NCBI RefSeq assembly: GCF_946151055.1
Contig: NZ_CAMGYZ010000022.1
Coordinates: 1 to 62,586, forward strand
Direction: 5' to 3'
From: Bacillus sp. Marseille-Q3570
GTDB lineage: Bacteria > Bacillota > Bacilli > Bacillales > Fictibacillaceae
DNA length: 62,586 nucleotides
Shown here: positions 31,198-42,589 of the stretch, piece after piece
Numbering within the stretch: position 1 is the stretch's first letter
Layout: each line of letters opens with the position of its first letter
Program-made: the position numbers and the translations under genes
The notes under the pieces: model-generated
Seen by the model: the letters and a program-made list of their open reading frames with translations, nothing else
What the model was told of the DNA's origin: nothing
Database searches by the model: none

Positions 31198-34100
31198 TTA
31201 ATCTTGTGTGACTAATTCTTCTGTGGCAACAGATTCTTCAGTTGCTTCCAACTCGGTCTCTTCTCCAACTGGAACGATGCTGCGGTAACGCGACATTCCT
31301 GTTCCTGCTGGTACAAGCTTACCGATGATGACATTCTCTTTCAGTCCAAGCAACTCATCACGCTTACCTTTGATCGCTGCATCAGTCAGGACACGTGTTG
31401 TTTCCTGGAAGGAGGCTGCAGATAAGAATGACTCGGTTTCAAGAGATGCTTTCGTGATACCAAGTAAGATCGGTCGTCCTGTAGCTGGTTGACCGCCTTC
31501 TAACAAGACTTGCGTATTGACATCTGTGAATTGGTTGATATCGATAAGCGATCCTGGTAAGACGTTTGTATCTCCAGCTTCAATGACACGAACTTTCCGC
31601 ATCATTTGACGAACCATCACCTCTACGTGCTTATCACCGATTTCTACCCCTTGCATACGGTAAACCTTCTGTACTTCACGAAGCAGATAATTTTGGACTG
31701 CATCGACACCTGAAACCTTCATCAGTTCTTTCGGATCGATTGAACCTTCTGTCAGTTCTTGGCCGGCAACAATCGTATCATCTACTTTCACCTTGATACG
31801 TGCACCATAAGGGATGGTGTACGAACGGCTCTCCACTTCACCTTGTACTGTGATTTCACGTTTATCGCGAACTTCATTGATCGCTGTAACCGTGCCATCA
31901 AGCTCAGAAATGACCGCTTGACCTTTCGGGTTACGCGCTTCAAACAATTCTTGGATACGAGGCAGACCTTGTGTGATATCGTCTCCTGCAACTCCACCTG
32001 TATGGAATGTACGCATTGTAAGCTGGGTTCCCGGCTCACCGATTGATTGAGCTGCGATGATCCCGACAGCCTCTCCTACTTCAACTTCAGTACCTGTAGC
32101 AAGGTTGCGTCCATAACACAAGTTACACACACCGTGGCGAGTGTTACATGTAAATGCAGAACGGATGACCACTTCTTCAATTCCAAGGTCGATGATTTCT
32201 TTCGCAATGTCTTCTGTAATCAATTCGTTACGTCCGACAATGACAGAATCATTTTCAGGGTGATGGATCGTCTTGAATGCTACACGACCAATCAATCTTT
32301 CATCGAGCGGTTCGATGACTTCATTTCCTTCTTTAATCGCTTTGACGGTCAGACCTCTATCTGTTCCGCAATCTTTTTCACGGACAATCACGTCTTGTGC
32401 AACGTCGACAAGACGACGAGTCAGATAACCAGAGTCAGCTGTCTTAAGTGCTGTATCCGCTAGACCTTTACGGGCACCATGCGTTGAAATGAAGTATTCA
32501 AGTACCGTCAGACCTTCACGGAAACTAGACTTGATCGGAAGTTCGATGATTTGACCAGCTGGGTTAGCCATCAATCCACGCATTCCAGCAAGCTGGGTGA
32601 AGTTTGATGCGTTACCACGGGCACCTGAATCACTCATCATGAAGATCGGGTTATACGGATCCAATGAAACCATCAGTTTTTCTTGGATGGCATCCTTCGC
32701 ATTACTCCAGATGGAGATGACACGATCATAACGCTCTTCTTCTGTGATGAGTCCTCGACGGAATTGCTGTAATACTTTTGTGACTTTCTCTTCAGCTTCC
32801 TCAAGGATCTCCTTCTTCTCAGAGAGGACGACGATGTCAGATACACCAACGGTAATACCTGCTTTTGTCGCGTATTTGAATCCAAGATCTTTCATTCGGT
32901 CAAGCATTCTAGAGGTTTCAGTGATTTTGAATCGTTTGAAGACCTCCGCAATGATCTTTCCTAAAATACCTTTCTTGAAAGGCGGAATCAATTCCCGCTT
33001 ATCGAGTTCCTCATTCAAATCAACGGTTGGATCGATAAAGTACTTCTCTGGTGTTGCTACCTCCAGATTGTACTCGGTCGGTTCGTTGATATATGGGAAT
33101 GACGGCGGCAAGATTTCGTTGAAAATCAATTTACCAATCGTCGTAACTAACAATTTACTGTTCTGCTCCTCAGTAAATGAACCTTTACCAAGTGCTTTCG
33201 CAGGAATTGCGACACGTGTATGAAGATGTACATAACCATTCTGGTATGCAGTTAGTGCTTCATTCGTGTCATTGACGATCATACCCTCTCCGATCGCACC
33301 TTTCCGTTCAAGCGTAAGGTAGTAATTCCCCAATACCATATCCTGAGACGGTGTAACAACCGGCTTTCCATCTTTCGGGTTCAGAATGTTTTGTGCTGCA
33401 AGCATCAAGATACGTGCTTCAGCTTGAGCTTCTGCTGACAATGGAACGTGAACCGCCATTTGGTCTCCATCAAAGTCCGCATTGTATGCTGTACATACGA
33501 GCGGGTGAAGGCGAATCGCACGGCCTTCAACCAATGTTGGTTCGAATGCCTGGATTCCCAAACGGTGAAGTGTAGGTGCACGGTTCAGCAGAACTGGGTG
33601 TTCTTTAATGACTTCTTCAAGTACATCCCATACTTCAGGTTGAACGCGCTCAACTTTACGCTTCGCACTCTTGATGTTATGAGCAAGGCCTTTGTTGACC
33701 AACTCTTTCATGACAAACGGTTTGAATAGTTCCAGTGCCATCTCTTTCGGAAGACCACACTGATACATTTTCAAGTTAGGACCTACAACGATAACGGAAC
33801 GACCAGAATAGTCGACACGCTTACCAAGCAGGTTTTGACGGAAACGACCTTGTTTACCCTTCAACATATGGGAGAGGGACTTCAACGGACGGTTTCCTGG
33901 TCCTGTGACCGGTCTGCCGCGTCGTCCATTATCAATCAATGCATCCACAGCTTCTTGCAGCATACGCTTCTCGTTTTGGACGATGATATTCGGTGCACCA
34001 AGATCCAATAGACGCTTCAGGCGGTTGTTACGGTTGATTACCCGACGATATAAGTCGTTAAGGTCTGATGTCGCAAAACGACCGCCATCCAATTGGACCA

Positions 34101-34821
34101 TAGGACGTAGTTCCGGCGGAATGACCGGAAGCACTTCGAGAATCATCCATGAAGTAAGGTTTCCTGAGTGGCGGAATGCCTCCAATACTTCAAGTCTTTT
34201 GATTGCTCGGGTACGTCTTTGTCCTTGTGCAGTTTTGAGTTCTTCTTTCAATACTGCTACTTCTTTATCAAGGTCGATATCCTCTAGAAGTTTCTTGATG
34301 GATTCAGCACCCATTTGCGCAGTGAATCCTTGACCATACTTTTCACGGTATGAGCGGTATTCTTTCTCGGATAAAAGTTGTTTCTTCTCAAGTGGTGTTT
34401 CACCTGGCTCCGTCACTACCCAAGAAGCAAAATAAATCACTTCTTCAAGAGCTCTAGGAGACATATCAAGCACAAGGCCCATTCTGCTCGGAATGCCTTT
34501 GAAGTACCAGATATGAGAAACTGGTGCAGCAAGTTCGATATGTCCCATGCGTTCACGTCGAACTTTTGCACGTGTGACTTCTACACCACAGCGGTCACAA
34601 ACGACGCCCTTATAGCGGACGCGCTTGTATTTACCACAGTGACACTCCCAGTCCTTTTGCGGACCGAAAATTCTTTCACAGAATAGCCCATCTTTTTCAG
34701 GCTTCAATGTACGGTAGTTAATCGTTTCTGGTTTCTTGACTTCACCGCGAGACCAAGAGCGGATCTTATCAGGTGAAGCAAGACCTATTTTCATATACTC
34801 AAAGTTATTTACATCGATCAA
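31198..34821 (-). CDS. rpoC: RNA polymerase beta' subunit
   Basis: 1207 aa. The N-terminal zinc site is [20 protein letters not shown] (in part), the catalytic Mg site [12 protein letters not shown], followed by the bridge helix and trigger-loop regions ([22 protein letters not shown] in part) and a second zinc cluster CGTDRG...[13 protein letters not shown]. The length equals that of Bacillus RpoC. The start is TTG, with GGGAGG 8 nt upstream. It follows rpoB by 35 bp. Confidence 0.99.
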   Translation of the reverse strand: MIDVNNFEYMKIGLASPDKIRSWSRGEVKKPETINYRTLKPEKDGLFCERIFGPQKDWECHCGKYKRVRYKGVVCDRCGVEVTRAKVRRERMGHIELAAPVSHIWYFKGIPSRMGLVLDMSPRALEEVIYFASWVVTEPGETPLEKKQLLSEKEYRSYREKYGQGFTAQMGAESIKKLLEDIDLDKEVAVLKEELKTAQGQRRTRAIKRLEVLEAFRHSGNLTSWMILEVLPVIPPELRPMVQLDGGRFATSDLNDLYRRVINRNNRLKRLLDLGAPNIIVQNEKRMLQEAVDALIDNGRRGRPVTGPGNRPLKSLSHMLKGKQGRFRQNLLGKRVDYSGRSVIVVGPNLKMYQCGLPKEMALELFKPFVMKELVNKGLAHNIKSAKRKVERVQPEVWDVLEEVIKEHPVLLNRAPTLHRLGIQAFEPTLVEGRAIRLHPLVCTAYNADFDGDQMAVHVPLSAEAQAEARILMLAAQNILNPKDGKPVVTPSQDMVLGNYYLTLERKGAIGEGMIVNDTNEALTAYQNGYVHLHTRVAIPAKALGKGSFTEEQNSKLLVTTIGKLIFNEILPPSFPYINEPTEYNLEVATPEKYFIDPTVDLNEELDKRELIPPFKKGILGKIIAEVFKRFKITETSRMLDRMKDLGFKYATKAGITVGVSDIVVLSEKKEILEEAEEKVTKVLQQFRRGLITEEERYDRVISIWSNAKDAIQEKLMVSLDPYNPIFMMSDSGARGNASNFTQLAGMRGLMANPAGQIIELPIKSSFREGLTVLEYFISTHGARKGLADTALKTADSGYLTRRLVDVAQDVIVREKDCGTDRGLTVKAIKEGNEVIEPLDERLIGRVAFKTIHHPENDSVIVGRNELITEDIAKEIIDLGIEEVVIRSAFTCNTRHGVCNLCYGRNLATGTEVEVGEAVGIIAAQSIGEPGTQLTMRTFHTGGVAGDDITQGLPRIQELFEARNPKGQAVISELDGTVTAINEVRDKREITVQGEVESRSYTIPYGARIKVKVDDTIVAGQELTEGSIDPKELMKVSGVDAVQNYLLREVQKVYRMQGVEIGDKHVEVMVRQMMRKVRVIEAGDTNVLPGSLIDINQFTDVNTQVLLEGGQPATGRPILLGITKASLETESFLSAASFQETTRVLTDAAIKGKRDELLGLKENVIIGKLVPAGTGMSRYRSIVPVGEETELEATEESVATEELVTQD

Positions 34822-34856
34822 GGGGTCTACCTCCCTTATGATATGCTGCTATACCC

Positions 34857-37800
34857 TTATTCACCGACGGATTGGGTTTCTACGTTCAAGTTCAATTTAT
34901 CGTTAGAGCTTTCCTCTTCATCATCCAGTTCACGCATCTCGATTTCCTGTTCGTCGCTCGTAAGCATCTTGACATCCATTCCAAGACTCTGAAGTTCTTT
35001 GATCAATACTTTAAAGGACTCCGGAACACCTGGTTCAGGAACGTTTTCGCCTTTGACGATCGCTTCATACGTCTTCACACGGCCGACAACATCATCAGAC
35101 TTGACTGTGAGGATCTCTTGGAGCGTGTAGGCTGCACCGTATGCTTCAAGCGCCCAAACCTCCATCTCACCGAAACGCTGTCCACCGAACTGGGCTTTAC
35201 CACCTAGCGGTTGCTGGGTTACGAGTGAGTATGGCCCTGTAGAACGGGCATGTAGCTTATCATCTACCATGTGAGCCAGCTTGATCATATACATGACCCC
35301 GACAGAAATACGGTTATCAAACGGTTCACCTGTTCGACCGTCAAATAGAACTGTCTTACCGTCTCTTGATAGACCTGCTTCATCGAGCGTTTCCCAAACG
35401 TCTTCTTCACGCGCACCATCGAATACTGGTGTTGCCATATGAAGTTTCAGTTCTCTCGCTGCCATACCGAGATGAAGCTCTAATACCTGACCAATATTCA
35501 TACGAGATGGTACCCCTAGAGGGTTCAGCATGATATCGATCGGTGTACCGTCAGGCAAGTACGGCATATCTTCTTCAGGTAAAATCCTGGAGATAACACC
35601 TTTGTTACCGTGACGCCCTGCCATCTTATCTCCTTCATGAATCTTCCGCTTCTGTACGATGTATGCACGTACTAGCTGGTTGACTCCTGGAGGAAGTTCA
35701 TCGCCATCTTCACGGTTGAAGACTTTCACATCATGGACGATCCCATCGCCACCGTGAGGTACACGAAGTGATGTATCACGGACTTCACGAGCTTTTTCAC
35801 CGAAGATCGCATGTAAGAGACGTTCTTCTGCTGTCAGTTCAGTTACACCTTTAGGCGTTACTTTACCGACCAGGATATCCCCGTCTTTCACTTCAGCACC
35901 AACACGGATGATTCCGCGTTCGTCCAAGTTTTTAAGCGCATCTTCACCAACGTTCGGAATATCACGTGTGATTTCTTCTGGTCCAAGCTTCGTATCTCGT
36001 GCTTCTGATTCATACTCTTCAATATGGATCGAAGTATAGACATCATCTTTCACCAGACGTTCACTCATGATGACGGCATCCTCGTAGTTATATCCGTCCC
36101 ATGTCATGAATCCGACGAGTACGTTTCGTCCTAGAGCAAGTTCACCAACTTCCATCGAAGGACCATCTGCGAGGATTTCCCCTTTGGTCACCCGGTCCCC
36201 TTGACTGACGATCGGACGTTGGTTGTAACAAGTTCCCTGGTTTGATCGGACGAATTTCATCAAGTTATAACGGTCCAAATCACCTTTTATTTCTTTACCG
36301 TCGACTGTTTCAATACGACGAACATATACACGAGCGGCAGATACCTTCTCGACAATACCTTCGTGTTTACAAATGACAGCAGCACCAGAGTCTTTTGCAG
36401 AAACGTGTTCCATTCCTGTTCCAACGATCGGTGACTCAGGGACCATCAATGGTACAGCTTGCCGCTGCATGTTCGCACCCATCAATGCACGGTTGGAGTC
36501 ATCGTTTTCTAAGAACGGAATACAAGCAGTAGCTGCTGAAACGACCTGTTTAGGTGAAACGTCCATGTAATCGATTTTGTCACGTTTTGCAATCGTGTTC
36601 TGGTCACGATAACGTGCGATGACCTCTTCATCGATAAATGATCCGTCTTCTGCAAGCTTTGCGTTCGCCTGTGCAACCACGTAATTATCTTGTTCATCTG
36701 CCGTCAAGTAATCGATCTGAGCCGTCACTTTCCCTGTTTCAGGATCGACACGTCGATAAGGCGTTTCGATAAATCCGTATTCATTGACCTTCGCATAGCT
36801 AGATAGCGAGTTGATCAATCCGATGTTCGGACCTTCAGGCGTTTCGATCGGACACATACGGCCATAGTGGGAGTAGTGGACGTCACGAACTTCGAATCCA
36901 GCACGTTCACGCGTCAAACCACCGGGTCCAAGTGCAGATAAACGACGTTTATGAGTAAGCTCTGCCAACGGATTCGTCTGATCCATGAATTGAGAGAGCT
37001 GTGAGCTTCCGAAGAACTCTTTGATTGATGCAATTACCGGTCTGATATTGATCAGTGCTTGCGGTGTGATCGAATTCGTATCTTGGATGGACATACGTTC
37101 ACGGACAACACGCTCCATACGGGATAAACCGATACGGAATTGGTTTTGTAAAAGTTCTCCTACTGAACGAAGTCGACGATTACCAAGGTGATCGATATCA
37201 TCTGTCAGACCTACACCATGCAGCAGGTTAAAGAAATAGTTGATGGAAGCAATGATGTCAGCCGGTGTAATGTTTTTGATGGAACGATCGATCTGACCGT
37301 TTCCAATCACATTGATCACCTGATCTTGCTCACCTTCAACCGGAGAGTATATTTTAATAGATTGAAGTCGAACTGGTTCATCTTCAATCACTCCACCTGC
37401 AGGTGTAACTTCTTTAAATGCTTCATCTTTTTCTAAAGCCGGCAGGATACGCTCGAGAAGACGGCGATCAAGAACCGTTCCTTCTTCTGCGATCACTTCG
37501 CCAGTTTCAGGATCCGCAATCGTTTCAGCTAAGCGCTGATTGAATAGACGGTTTTTAATATGAAGCTTTTTGTTAATCTTATAGCGTCCGACGTTTGCAA
37601 GATCATAACGCTTCGGATCAAAGAAACGGGACTCTAATAGACTTTTAGCATTATCTACTGTAGGGGGCTCTCCTGGACGTAAACGCTCATAAATTTCAAG
37701 AAGCGCTTTTTCTGTACCTTCTGTATTATCTTTTTCTAGTGAATTGCGAAGGTACTCATCTTCCCCTAGTAAATCGATGATTTCTTGATCAGAACCAAAC

Positions 37801-38399
37801 CCTAATGCACGCAACAAGACCGTCACTGGTATTTTACGAGTACGGTCGATACGAACATGGACGACGTCTTTAGCATCTGTTTCAAGCTCTAACCATGCGC
37901 CCCGGTTTGGAATTACCGTAGCTGTGAAACCTCTCTTGCCGTTTTTGTCCAATTTTTGATTGTAATACACGCTCGGTGAACGAACGAGTTGTGAGACAAT
38001 TACGCGTTCTGCTCCGTTGATGATGAAAGTACCTGTGTCCGTCATCAAAGGGAAATCTCCCATGAACACTTCTTGTTCCTTCACTTCACCTGTCTCTTTG
38101 TTAATCAGGCGTACCTTAACACGAAGCGGAGCGGCATAGGTAACGTCTCGCTCCTTGGACTCCTCTACAGAATACTTAGGCTCTCCTAAACTATAATCGA
38201 TGAACTCAAGCACTAAGTTACCTGTGAAATCCTCAATTGGAGAAATGTCGTGGAACATCTCTCTCAAACCCTCATCAAGAAACCATTGATAGGAGGAAGT
38301 TTGGATTTCAATGAGGTTTGGAAGTTCCAAAACTTCATTAATTCTTGCATAGCTTCTCCGTTGGCGGTGGCGTCCAAACTGAATGAGTTGACCTGTCAA
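34857..38399 (-). CDS. rpoB: RNA polymerase beta subunit
   Basis: 1180 aa with the usual landmarks. The rifampicin region [22 protein letters not shown] and [10 protein letters not shown] is wild type, and [13 protein letters not shown] is the conserved catalytic-cleft segment. The acidic C-terminal tail after [11 protein letters not shown] is shorter than in B. subtilis. A GTG at 38408 overlaps the ribosome site, while GAGGGG lies 8 nt before the TTG at 38399, which gives the usual LTGQL start. The long leader upstream is structured. Confidence 0.98.
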   Translation of the reverse strand: MTGQLIQFGRHRQRRSYARINEVLELPNLIEIQTSSYQWFLDEGLREMFHDISPIEDFTGNLVLEFIDYSLGEPKYSVEESKERDVTYAAPLRVKVRLINKETGEVKEQEVFMGDFPLMTDTGTFIINGAERVIVSQLVRSPSVYYNQKLDKNGKRGFTATVIPNRGAWLELETDAKDVVHVRIDRTRKIPVTVLLRALGFGSDQEIIDLLGEDEYLRNSLEKDNTEGTEKALLEIYERLRPGEPPTVDNAKSLLESRFFDPKRYDLANVGRYKINKKLHIKNRLFNQRLAETIADPETGEVIAEEGTVLDRRLLERILPALEKDEAFKEVTPAGGVIEDEPVRLQSIKIYSPVEGEQDQVINVIGNGQIDRSIKNITPADIIASINYFFNLLHGVGLTDDIDHLGNRRLRSVGELLQNQFRIGLSRMERVVRERMSIQDTNSITPQALINIRPVIASIKEFFGSSQLSQFMDQTNPLAELTHKRRLSALGPGGLTRERAGFEVRDVHYSHYGRMCPIETPEGPNIGLINSLSSYAKVNEYGFIETPYRRVDPETGKVTAQIDYLTADEQDNYVVAQANAKLAEDGSFIDEEVIARYRDQNTIAKRDKIDYMDVSPKQVVSAATACIPFLENDDSNRALMGANMQRQAVPLMVPESPIVGTGMEHVSAKDSGAAVICKHEGIVEKVSAARVYVRRIETVDGKEIKGDLDRYNLMKFVRSNQGTCYNQRPIVSQGDRVTKGEILADGPSMEVGELALGRNVLVGFMTWDGYNYEDAVIMSERLVKDDVYTSIHIEEYESEARDTKLGPEEITRDIPNVGEDALKNLDERGIIRVGAEVKDGDILVGKVTPKGVTELTAEERLLHAIFGEKAREVRDTSLRVPHGGDGIVHDVKVFNREDGDELPPGVNQLVRAYIVQKRKIHEGDKMAGRHGNKGVISRILPEEDMPYLPDGTPIDIMLNPLGVPSRMNIGQVLELHLGMAARELKLHMATPVFDGAREEDVWETLDEAGLSRDGKTVLFDGRTGEPFDNRISVGVMYMIKLAHMVDDKLHARSTGPYSLVTQQPLGGKAQFGGQRFGEMEVWALEAYGAAYTLQEILTVKSDDVVGRVKTYEAIVKGENVPEPGVPESFKVLIKELQSLGMDVKMLTSDEQEIEMRELDDEEESSNDKLNLNVETQSVGE

Positions 38400-38439
38400 C
38401 TGATTCACCCCTCAAATCCAGCATAGTATCGTCAAGCAA

Positions 38440-38707
38440 CTAGTTATAATAACTAGAAAAACGAAGCAAACACCAATCTTTATATAGGTGGTTGCCAGTC
38501 GTCTCCTTCCAACCCTACCAGCGTCAGCAGAGAAAATCTAGCAGAAGCCGTTCGTAGAGTAAAAAGAAAACTTGGCTAATGCCAAGCTAAAATAGCGACA
38601 ATAGCCTTTTCACCTAAAGGTAGATCCTAAAGGCTCTTGCACTTATACTTTGAAAGCAGAATTTTCACTTTCATAACGTGCAAAAAGAAAAAAAGGGTTA
38701 TATAACC
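38440..38707 (-). other. Structured rpoB leader with a terminator-like hairpin
   Basis: Between the rpoB promoter and rpoB, the leader region contains a GGTTATATAACC palindrome followed by seven T (38696-38707 plus run), a 7-bp AGCCTTT/AAAGGCT stem near 38600-38640, a CTTGGC-ATTA-GCCAAG hairpin followed by TTTTCTTTTT (38561-38586) and a 17-nt palindrome at 38440-38456. The CTTGGC hairpin looks like an intrinsic terminator about 160 nt before rpoB and suggests attenuation. This and the palindrome at 38750-38796 fill the 450-bp gap. Confidence 0.65.
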
Positions 38708-38749
38708 ACATTTTTTCCAAATTAACAAATGATTATACTATTTTTCCCA

Positions 38750-38796
38750 CACCAATTGAATTTTATGCAAATTTTGCGCTAAAAATTCAATTGGTG
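38750..38796. repeat. Long palindrome upstream of rpoB
   Basis: CACCAATTGAATTTT (38750-38764) and its perfect complement (38782-38796) flank a 17-nt centre that itself contains GCAAATTTTGC. There is no T run on either side, so it is unlikely to be a terminator. It lies about 25 bp downstream of the rpoB promoter -10 box. Confidence 0.9.
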
Positions 38797-38824
38797 AAAA
38801 TACACGTATCTTTGGCATTTTATA

Positions 38825-38853
38825 ATATTACCATAGACCTAAATTCGAGTCAA
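38825..38853 (-). promoter_or_regulatory. Promoter of rpoB-rpoC
   Basis: On the minus strand TTGACT (38848-38853) and TAATAT (38825-38830) are 17 bp apart. The -35 box overlaps the stop codon of the upstream methyltransferase gene. Confidence 0.75.
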
Positions 38854-39452
38854 CACTTTTTCGAGCGAATAATAAAATACCCTTTTTTCCGCTCTACGAC
38901 TTCGACTTCCCCGTAAATGGACTCTAGCTTTTCGATCGCTGATGGAGCTCCCTGTTTCTTTTGAATGACGATCCAAAGCTCTCCATCTTTCACCAGATGA
39001 TCATAGGCCTGTTCAAATATCGCGTGAACAACGCTTTTTCCGGCCCGAATCGGCGGATTCGTAAGGATAGCATCGAAATCATTTTCTTTCACCTGCTCAA
39101 ATAAGTTGCTCCGGTAGATGGTCACATTGTCTATTTGATTGCGTATCGCGTTCTTTTTCGCGAGCTCGATTGCCCGCTCGTTGATATCAACCATCGATAT
39201 CGGCGTATCCGGATAGGCTGCCGCAAGGGACAATCCGATCGGACCATATCCGCAGCCCATATCTAAAATCCCGCCATCTGCATCCGGTCTTTCAAATGTT
39301 TCTATTAAAAGCCGGCTGCCGAAATCCACTTCTCTTTTTGAGAAAACGCCTGAATCTGAATAAAAACGGAAAGTGCGGTCCTTCAATGTAAACGACCAAT
39401 CTTTCATATCGCTCTGTGAAACAGGTTTACTCGAATAATAATGATCTCCCAT
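38850..39452 (-). CDS. RsmC-like class I methyltransferase (YbxB)
   Basis: 200 aa SAM-dependent methyltransferase. The SAM site is GGILDMGCGYGPIGLSLA, the acidic strand end SMVDINERAIELA and the catalytic motif LTNPPIRAGK, all of the RsmC/RlmG type that methylates rRNA guanines. It is shorter than RsmC, having a single domain. The real target is unknown. It lies between rplL and rpoB, as ybxB does in B. subtilis. Confidence 0.9.
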   Translation of the reverse strand: MGDHYYSSKPVSQSDMKDWSFTLKDRTFRFYSDSGVFSKREVDFGSRLLIETFERPDADGGILDMGCGYGPIGLSLAAAYPDTPISMVDINERAIELAKKNAIRNQIDNVTIYRSNLFEQVKENDFDAILTNPPIRAGKSVVHAIFEQAYDHLVKDGELWIVIQKKQGAPSAIEKLESIYGEVEVVERKKGYFIIRSKKC

Positions 39453-39562
39453 TTTGCCATCTCCTTAGATAAACTTACTATGATCGAAGGAAGTCCTAAC
39501 ATCTTGTATAACTCTTTGGTGCGCTAAATATACATGCCTATACACGTGTTGACTTCAGCAAG

Positions 39563-39589
39563 AAAAAAAGCCCGCGATTCACGCGAGCT
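39563..39589 (-). terminator. Terminator after rplL
   Basis: On the minus strand AGCTCGCG pairs with CGCGGGCT across TGAAT, followed by seven T. It begins about 27 bp after the rplL stop and separates rplJL from the methyltransferase gene. Confidence 0.9.
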
Positions 39590-39616
39590 TCTTTTGTAAG
39601 TCAATAAGGTTCAAGA

Positions 39617-39979
39617 TTACTTAAGTTCGATTGTAGCTCCAACTTCTTCAAGCTTAGCTTTCATTTCTTCAGCTTCTTCTTTAGCTACGCCTTCTTTAAG
39701 TGGCTTTGGAGCTCCGTCTACTAGTTCTTTAGCATCTTTAAGTCCAAGACCTGTGATTTCACGAACTACCTTGATGACTTTGATCTTAGATGCTCCAGCG
39801 TTTTCAAGGACTACGTCAAATTCAGATTTTTCTTCAGCTCCGCCTTCAGCAGCGCCACCAGCAACAGCTACAGGTGCTGCAGCAGTTACTCCAAATTCTT
39901 CTTCGATTGCTTTAACTAGATCGTTAAGTTCTAGTACAGACATTTCTTTAATTGCATCAATGATTTGATCTTTACTCAT
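39617..39979 (-). CDS. rplL: 50S ribosomal protein L7/L12
   Basis: 120 aa. N-terminal dimerisation helices, an Ala/Gly-rich hinge ([15 protein letters not shown]) and the C-terminal factor-binding domain ([20 protein letters not shown]) form the multi-copy stalk protein that recruits GTPase factors. It follows rplJ by 65 bp and ends at a strong terminator. Confidence 0.99.
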   Translation of the reverse strand: MSKDQIIDAIKEMSVLELNDLVKAIEEEFGVTAAAPVAVAGGAAEGGAEEKSEFDVVLENAGASKIKVIKVVREITGLGLKDAKELVDGAPKPLKEGVAKEEAEEMKAKLEEVGATIELK

Positions 39980-40044
39980 TGTTGAATCCTCCTATTAGTT
40001 GTGTTTTAAATTAAATAAACGTTTCCGTTATTTTGAAATCCAGA

Positions 40045-40542
40045 TTATGCACCTTGCTCTTCTTTTTGATCTGCAACAGCTTTCGTAGCCAACGCGAAGT
40101 TACGCATTGGTGCTTGAAGTACGCTAAGAAGCATAGAAAGAAGTCCTTCGCGTGATGGAAGTTCAGCAAGTGCTTTGATGTTCTCGACAGATGTGACCTG
40201 ACCTTCGATTACACCAGTTTTGATTACTAACGCTTCGTGTTCTTTAGCGAAGTTGTTCAAAATCTTTGCTGGAGCAACAACCTCTTCCTCACTGAAAGCG
40301 ATCGCTGTAGGTCCAACTAGTGATTCACTCAATCCGCCAAGCTCAGCTTCCTCAGCAGCACGGCGAGTCATCGTGTTTTTGTATACTTTGAAAGTGATAC
40401 CAGCATCACGAAGTTGCTTACGCAATTCAGTTACTTCAGCAACATCCAGTCCGCGGTAATCTACAAAGATCGTAGCTTTACTATTACGAAGCTGATCTGC
40501 AATTGTTGAAACTAACTGTTTCTTTTGTTCAAGTACGCTCAT
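40045..40542 (-). CDS. rplJ: 50S ribosomal protein L10
   Basis: 165 aa stalk base protein. [37 protein letters not shown] and [14 protein letters not shown] are typical. The frame is open to 40662 through the leader hairpin, but AGGAGG sits right before the ATG at 40542, which gives the standard start. Expression is probably controlled by the preceding leader. Confidence 0.98.
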   Translation of the reverse strand: MSVLEQKKQLVSTIADQLRNSKATIFVDYRGLDVAEVTELRKQLRDAGITFKVYKNTMTRRAAEEAELGGLSESLVGPTAIAFSEEEVVAPAKILNNFAKEHEALVIKTGVIEGQVTSVENIKALAELPSREGLLSMLLSVLQAPMRNFALATKAVADQKEEQGA

Positions 40543-40559
40543 TTTTACACCTCCTGTTT

Positions 40560-40730
40560 TTTCATACCGCAGTTGTTTACACAACCCATGAAAAAAGCCT
40601 TTATGTCTGTAGACATAAAGGCGTAGTGTCATAAAATCATAACGATGTATGAAATCAAACACACCTCGGCAGGAAATTAAGCGATTCCTCGCACCTACTG
40701 TCTACGGTATGACCTATTCAATTACCGATA
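40560..40730 (-). ncRNA. L10-type leader with attenuator (rplJL)
   Basis: The 190-nt region between promoter and rplJ contains a perfect 11-bp terminator hairpin, GCCTTTATGTC with GACATAAAGGC (40597-40607 and 40612-40622), followed by TTTTTTC on the minus strand, and upstream GC-rich sequence that should hold the L10(L12)4 binding site. Ribosomal protein L10 leaders in exactly this place are known in Bacillus and work by transcription attenuation. The boundaries are approximate. Confidence 0.88.
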
Positions 40731-40733
40731 GTT

Positions 40734-40762
40734 ATTATATCTTGGGTGTATCTAAAAGTCAA
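40734..40762 (-). promoter_or_regulatory. Promoter of rplJ-rplL
   Basis: On the minus strand TTGACT (40757-40762) and a perfect TATAAT (40734-40739) are 17 bp apart, immediately after the rplA stop. Confidence 0.87.
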
Positions 40763-40766
40763 CAGC

Positions 40767-41465
40767 TTATTTTGTGCCAAAGCTATTCGGGCTGACTTTG
40801 ATTCCAGGTCCCATCGTTGAAGCGATAGCAATGTTCTTGATGTAAGTTCCTTTAGCTGCAGCTGGCTTGACTTTGATCAACGTGTCGATGATTGTAGTCA
40901 AGTTTTCTACAAGCTTGTCATCTTCGAACGATACTTTACCGATTGGGCAGTGAACGTTACTTTGCTTGTCTACACGGTATTCAACCTTACCAGCTTTGAT
41001 TTCTTGCACTGCTTTTTCAACTTCGAATGTTACTGTCCCTGTTTTCGGGTTCGGCATCAAGCCTTTAGGTCCTAATACGCGACCAAGCTTACCAACTTCA
41101 CCCATCATGTCAGGTGTTGCAACGATTACGTCAAATTCGAACCAACCCTGGTTGATTTTGTTGATGTAATCAGCATCCCCTACATAATCAGCTCCAGCAG
41201 CTTCTGCTTCCTTCGCTTTATCACCTTTTGCAAAAACAAGAACACGTTGTGTTTTACCAGTTCCGTTCGGAAGTACAACTGCTCCACGAACTTGTTGGTC
41301 TGCTTTCTTAGGGTCAACCCCAAGACGAACAGCAACTTCTACAGTTTCGTCAAACTTAGCTGGAGCTGCTTTTTTCACAAGCTCGATCGCTTCGTTTGCA
41401 CCATATTGATTGGAACGATCAACAAGCTTTGAAGCTTCTTGATACTTCTTTCCTTTTTTAGCCAA
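40767..41465 (-). CDS. rplA: 50S ribosomal protein L1
   Basis: 232 aa two-domain protein of the mobile L1 stalk that escorts tRNA from the E site. [17 protein letters not shown] and [19 protein letters not shown] are hallmark segments. The frame is open to 41510, but AAGGAGG lies 8 nt before the TTG at 41465, which gives the LAKKGKKY start equivalent to B. subtilis. Confidence 0.97.
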   Translation of the reverse strand: MAKKGKKYQEASKLVDRSNQYGANEAIELVKKAAPAKFDETVEVAVRLGVDPKKADQQVRGAVVLPNGTGKTQRVLVFAKGDKAKEAEAAGADYVGDADYINKINQGWFEFDVIVATPDMMGEVGKLGRVLGPKGLMPNPKTGTVTFEVEKAVQEIKAGKVEYRVDKQSNVHCPIGKVSFEDDKLVENLTTIIDTLIKVKPAAAKGTYIKNIAIASTMGPGIKVSPNSFGTK

Positions 41466-41536
41466 TTTCTTTTCCTCCTTAAGTGTGGTTTTTACGGAAT
41501 ATCCTCCCACTTGTGCGCCAATTCAGCGCCATAAGA

Positions 41537-41559
41537 AAGGTTGCGAAGAACGCAACCTT
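41537..41559 (-). other. Hairpin between rplK and rplA
   Basis: AAGGTTGCG (41537-41545) pairs with CGCAACCTT (41551-41559) across 5 nt, followed by TTCTTAT on the minus strand. It may be a partial terminator or part of an L1-binding control site. Confidence 0.6.
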
Positions 41560-41574
41560 ATGTGCTATGCATGA

Positions 41575-42000
41575 TTAGTCCTCAATTACAATACCCATAC
41601 TGCGCGCAGTACCTTCTACCATACGCATGGCAGATTCTACGTTTGCAGCATTAAGGTCAGGCATTTTCGTCTCAGCGATCTCTTTTACCTTATCACGCTT
41701 AACCGTTGCAACCTTGTTACGGTTTGGTTCTCCAGAACCTGACTCGATACCTGCTGCTTTTTTCAATAATACTGCAGCCGGTGGAGTTTTCGTAATGAAT
41801 GTAAATGAACGGTCTTCAAAAACCGTAATTTCAACCGGGATAATCATACCAGCTTGATCAGAAGTTCTTGCGTTGAATTCTTTACAGAATCCCATGATGT
41901 TAACACCTGCTTGACCTAAAGCCGGTCCTACTGGTGGTGCTGGGTTTGCTTTCCCTGCAGGAATTTGCAATTTCACTACCTTAATTACCTTTTTAGCCAC
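41575..42000 (-). CDS. rplK: 50S ribosomal protein L11
   Basis: 141 aa protein of the GTPase-associated centre, needed for RelA-type stringent response and bound by thiostrepton. [20 protein letters not shown] and [15 protein letters not shown] are conserved. The frame is open to 42060, but GGAGG lies 8 nt before the GTG at 42000, which gives the standard start. Confidence 0.97.
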   Translation of the reverse strand: MAKKVIKVVKLQIPAGKANPAPPVGPALGQAGVNIMGFCKEFNARTSDQAGMIIPVEITVFEDRSFTFITKTPPAAVLLKKAAGIESGSGEPNRNKVATVKRDKVKEIAETKMPDLNAANVESAMRMVEGTARSMGIVIED

Positions 42001-42120
42001 GTGACACACCTCCTTAGTCCGTGATGTGGTATATTGGGCTCTTTTGGCCCTCCCACTCAATAACGGGGCTGACGTACGCCAACCCTCCCAATTTTATATC
42101 GGGTTGTTTCAAACATTAAA

Positions 42121-42149
42121 ATTCTATCATTTCCTGTTTTACATTTCAA
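42121..42149 (-). promoter_or_regulatory. Promoter of rplK-rplA
   Basis: On the minus strand TTGAAA (42144-42149) and TAGAAT (42121-42126) are 17 bp apart, giving a leader of about 110 nt before rplK. Confidence 0.75.
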
Positions 42150-42310
42150 CATTTTCTTGAAAGTTTTGTTGAAAAGCCGAATTAGATGCCTTTGAAAGAT
42201 TGGTTTTGTTAAAAAATGATATTGATTCCTTCGAAATATTCCCTCTCCGCTGGCACAAGAAAAGCGGAAGCGATCTGTATATTAACAAAAGCACATCTCG
42301 ACTTCGTTTG

Positions 42311-42501
42311 GTTAACGGACACAGGAGGCCTTAATTGTTCAATATTAATCGATTTAAGAAAAGTAACGGACACCACAGACCTTATTTCATGCAAAACCAT
42401 AGAAATCATCTACAAAATTGACAAATAGCGTCTCTCATGTCCGTTAAAAATTTCTAAAACCCTCTAAATGTCACAAATAACTGCGCTGATGTCCGTTAAC
42501 C
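42311..42501. repeat. Composite repeat R2 (two direct plus two inverted units)
   Basis: TAACGGACA-based units lie at 42311-42340 and 42363-42392 (forward) and 42421-42450 and 42472-42501 (reverse), 51-52 bp apart within each arm. Outer and inner arms can pair through GGACA/TGTCC, GAGAC-type and ATTT/AAAT segments separated by small mismatched loops. It occupies the centre of the nusG to rplK gap; its right-hand neighbours (42515-42665) are hairpin-rich. Confidence 0.9.
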
Positions 42502-42589
42502 AGCAACCTGCTAAATTGTGAACCTTCGCCTGGCTCGCTGTTCAGGAGCGGCTTAAAGCAACTTTCTCACCCAGTAAGTCAATACGTGA

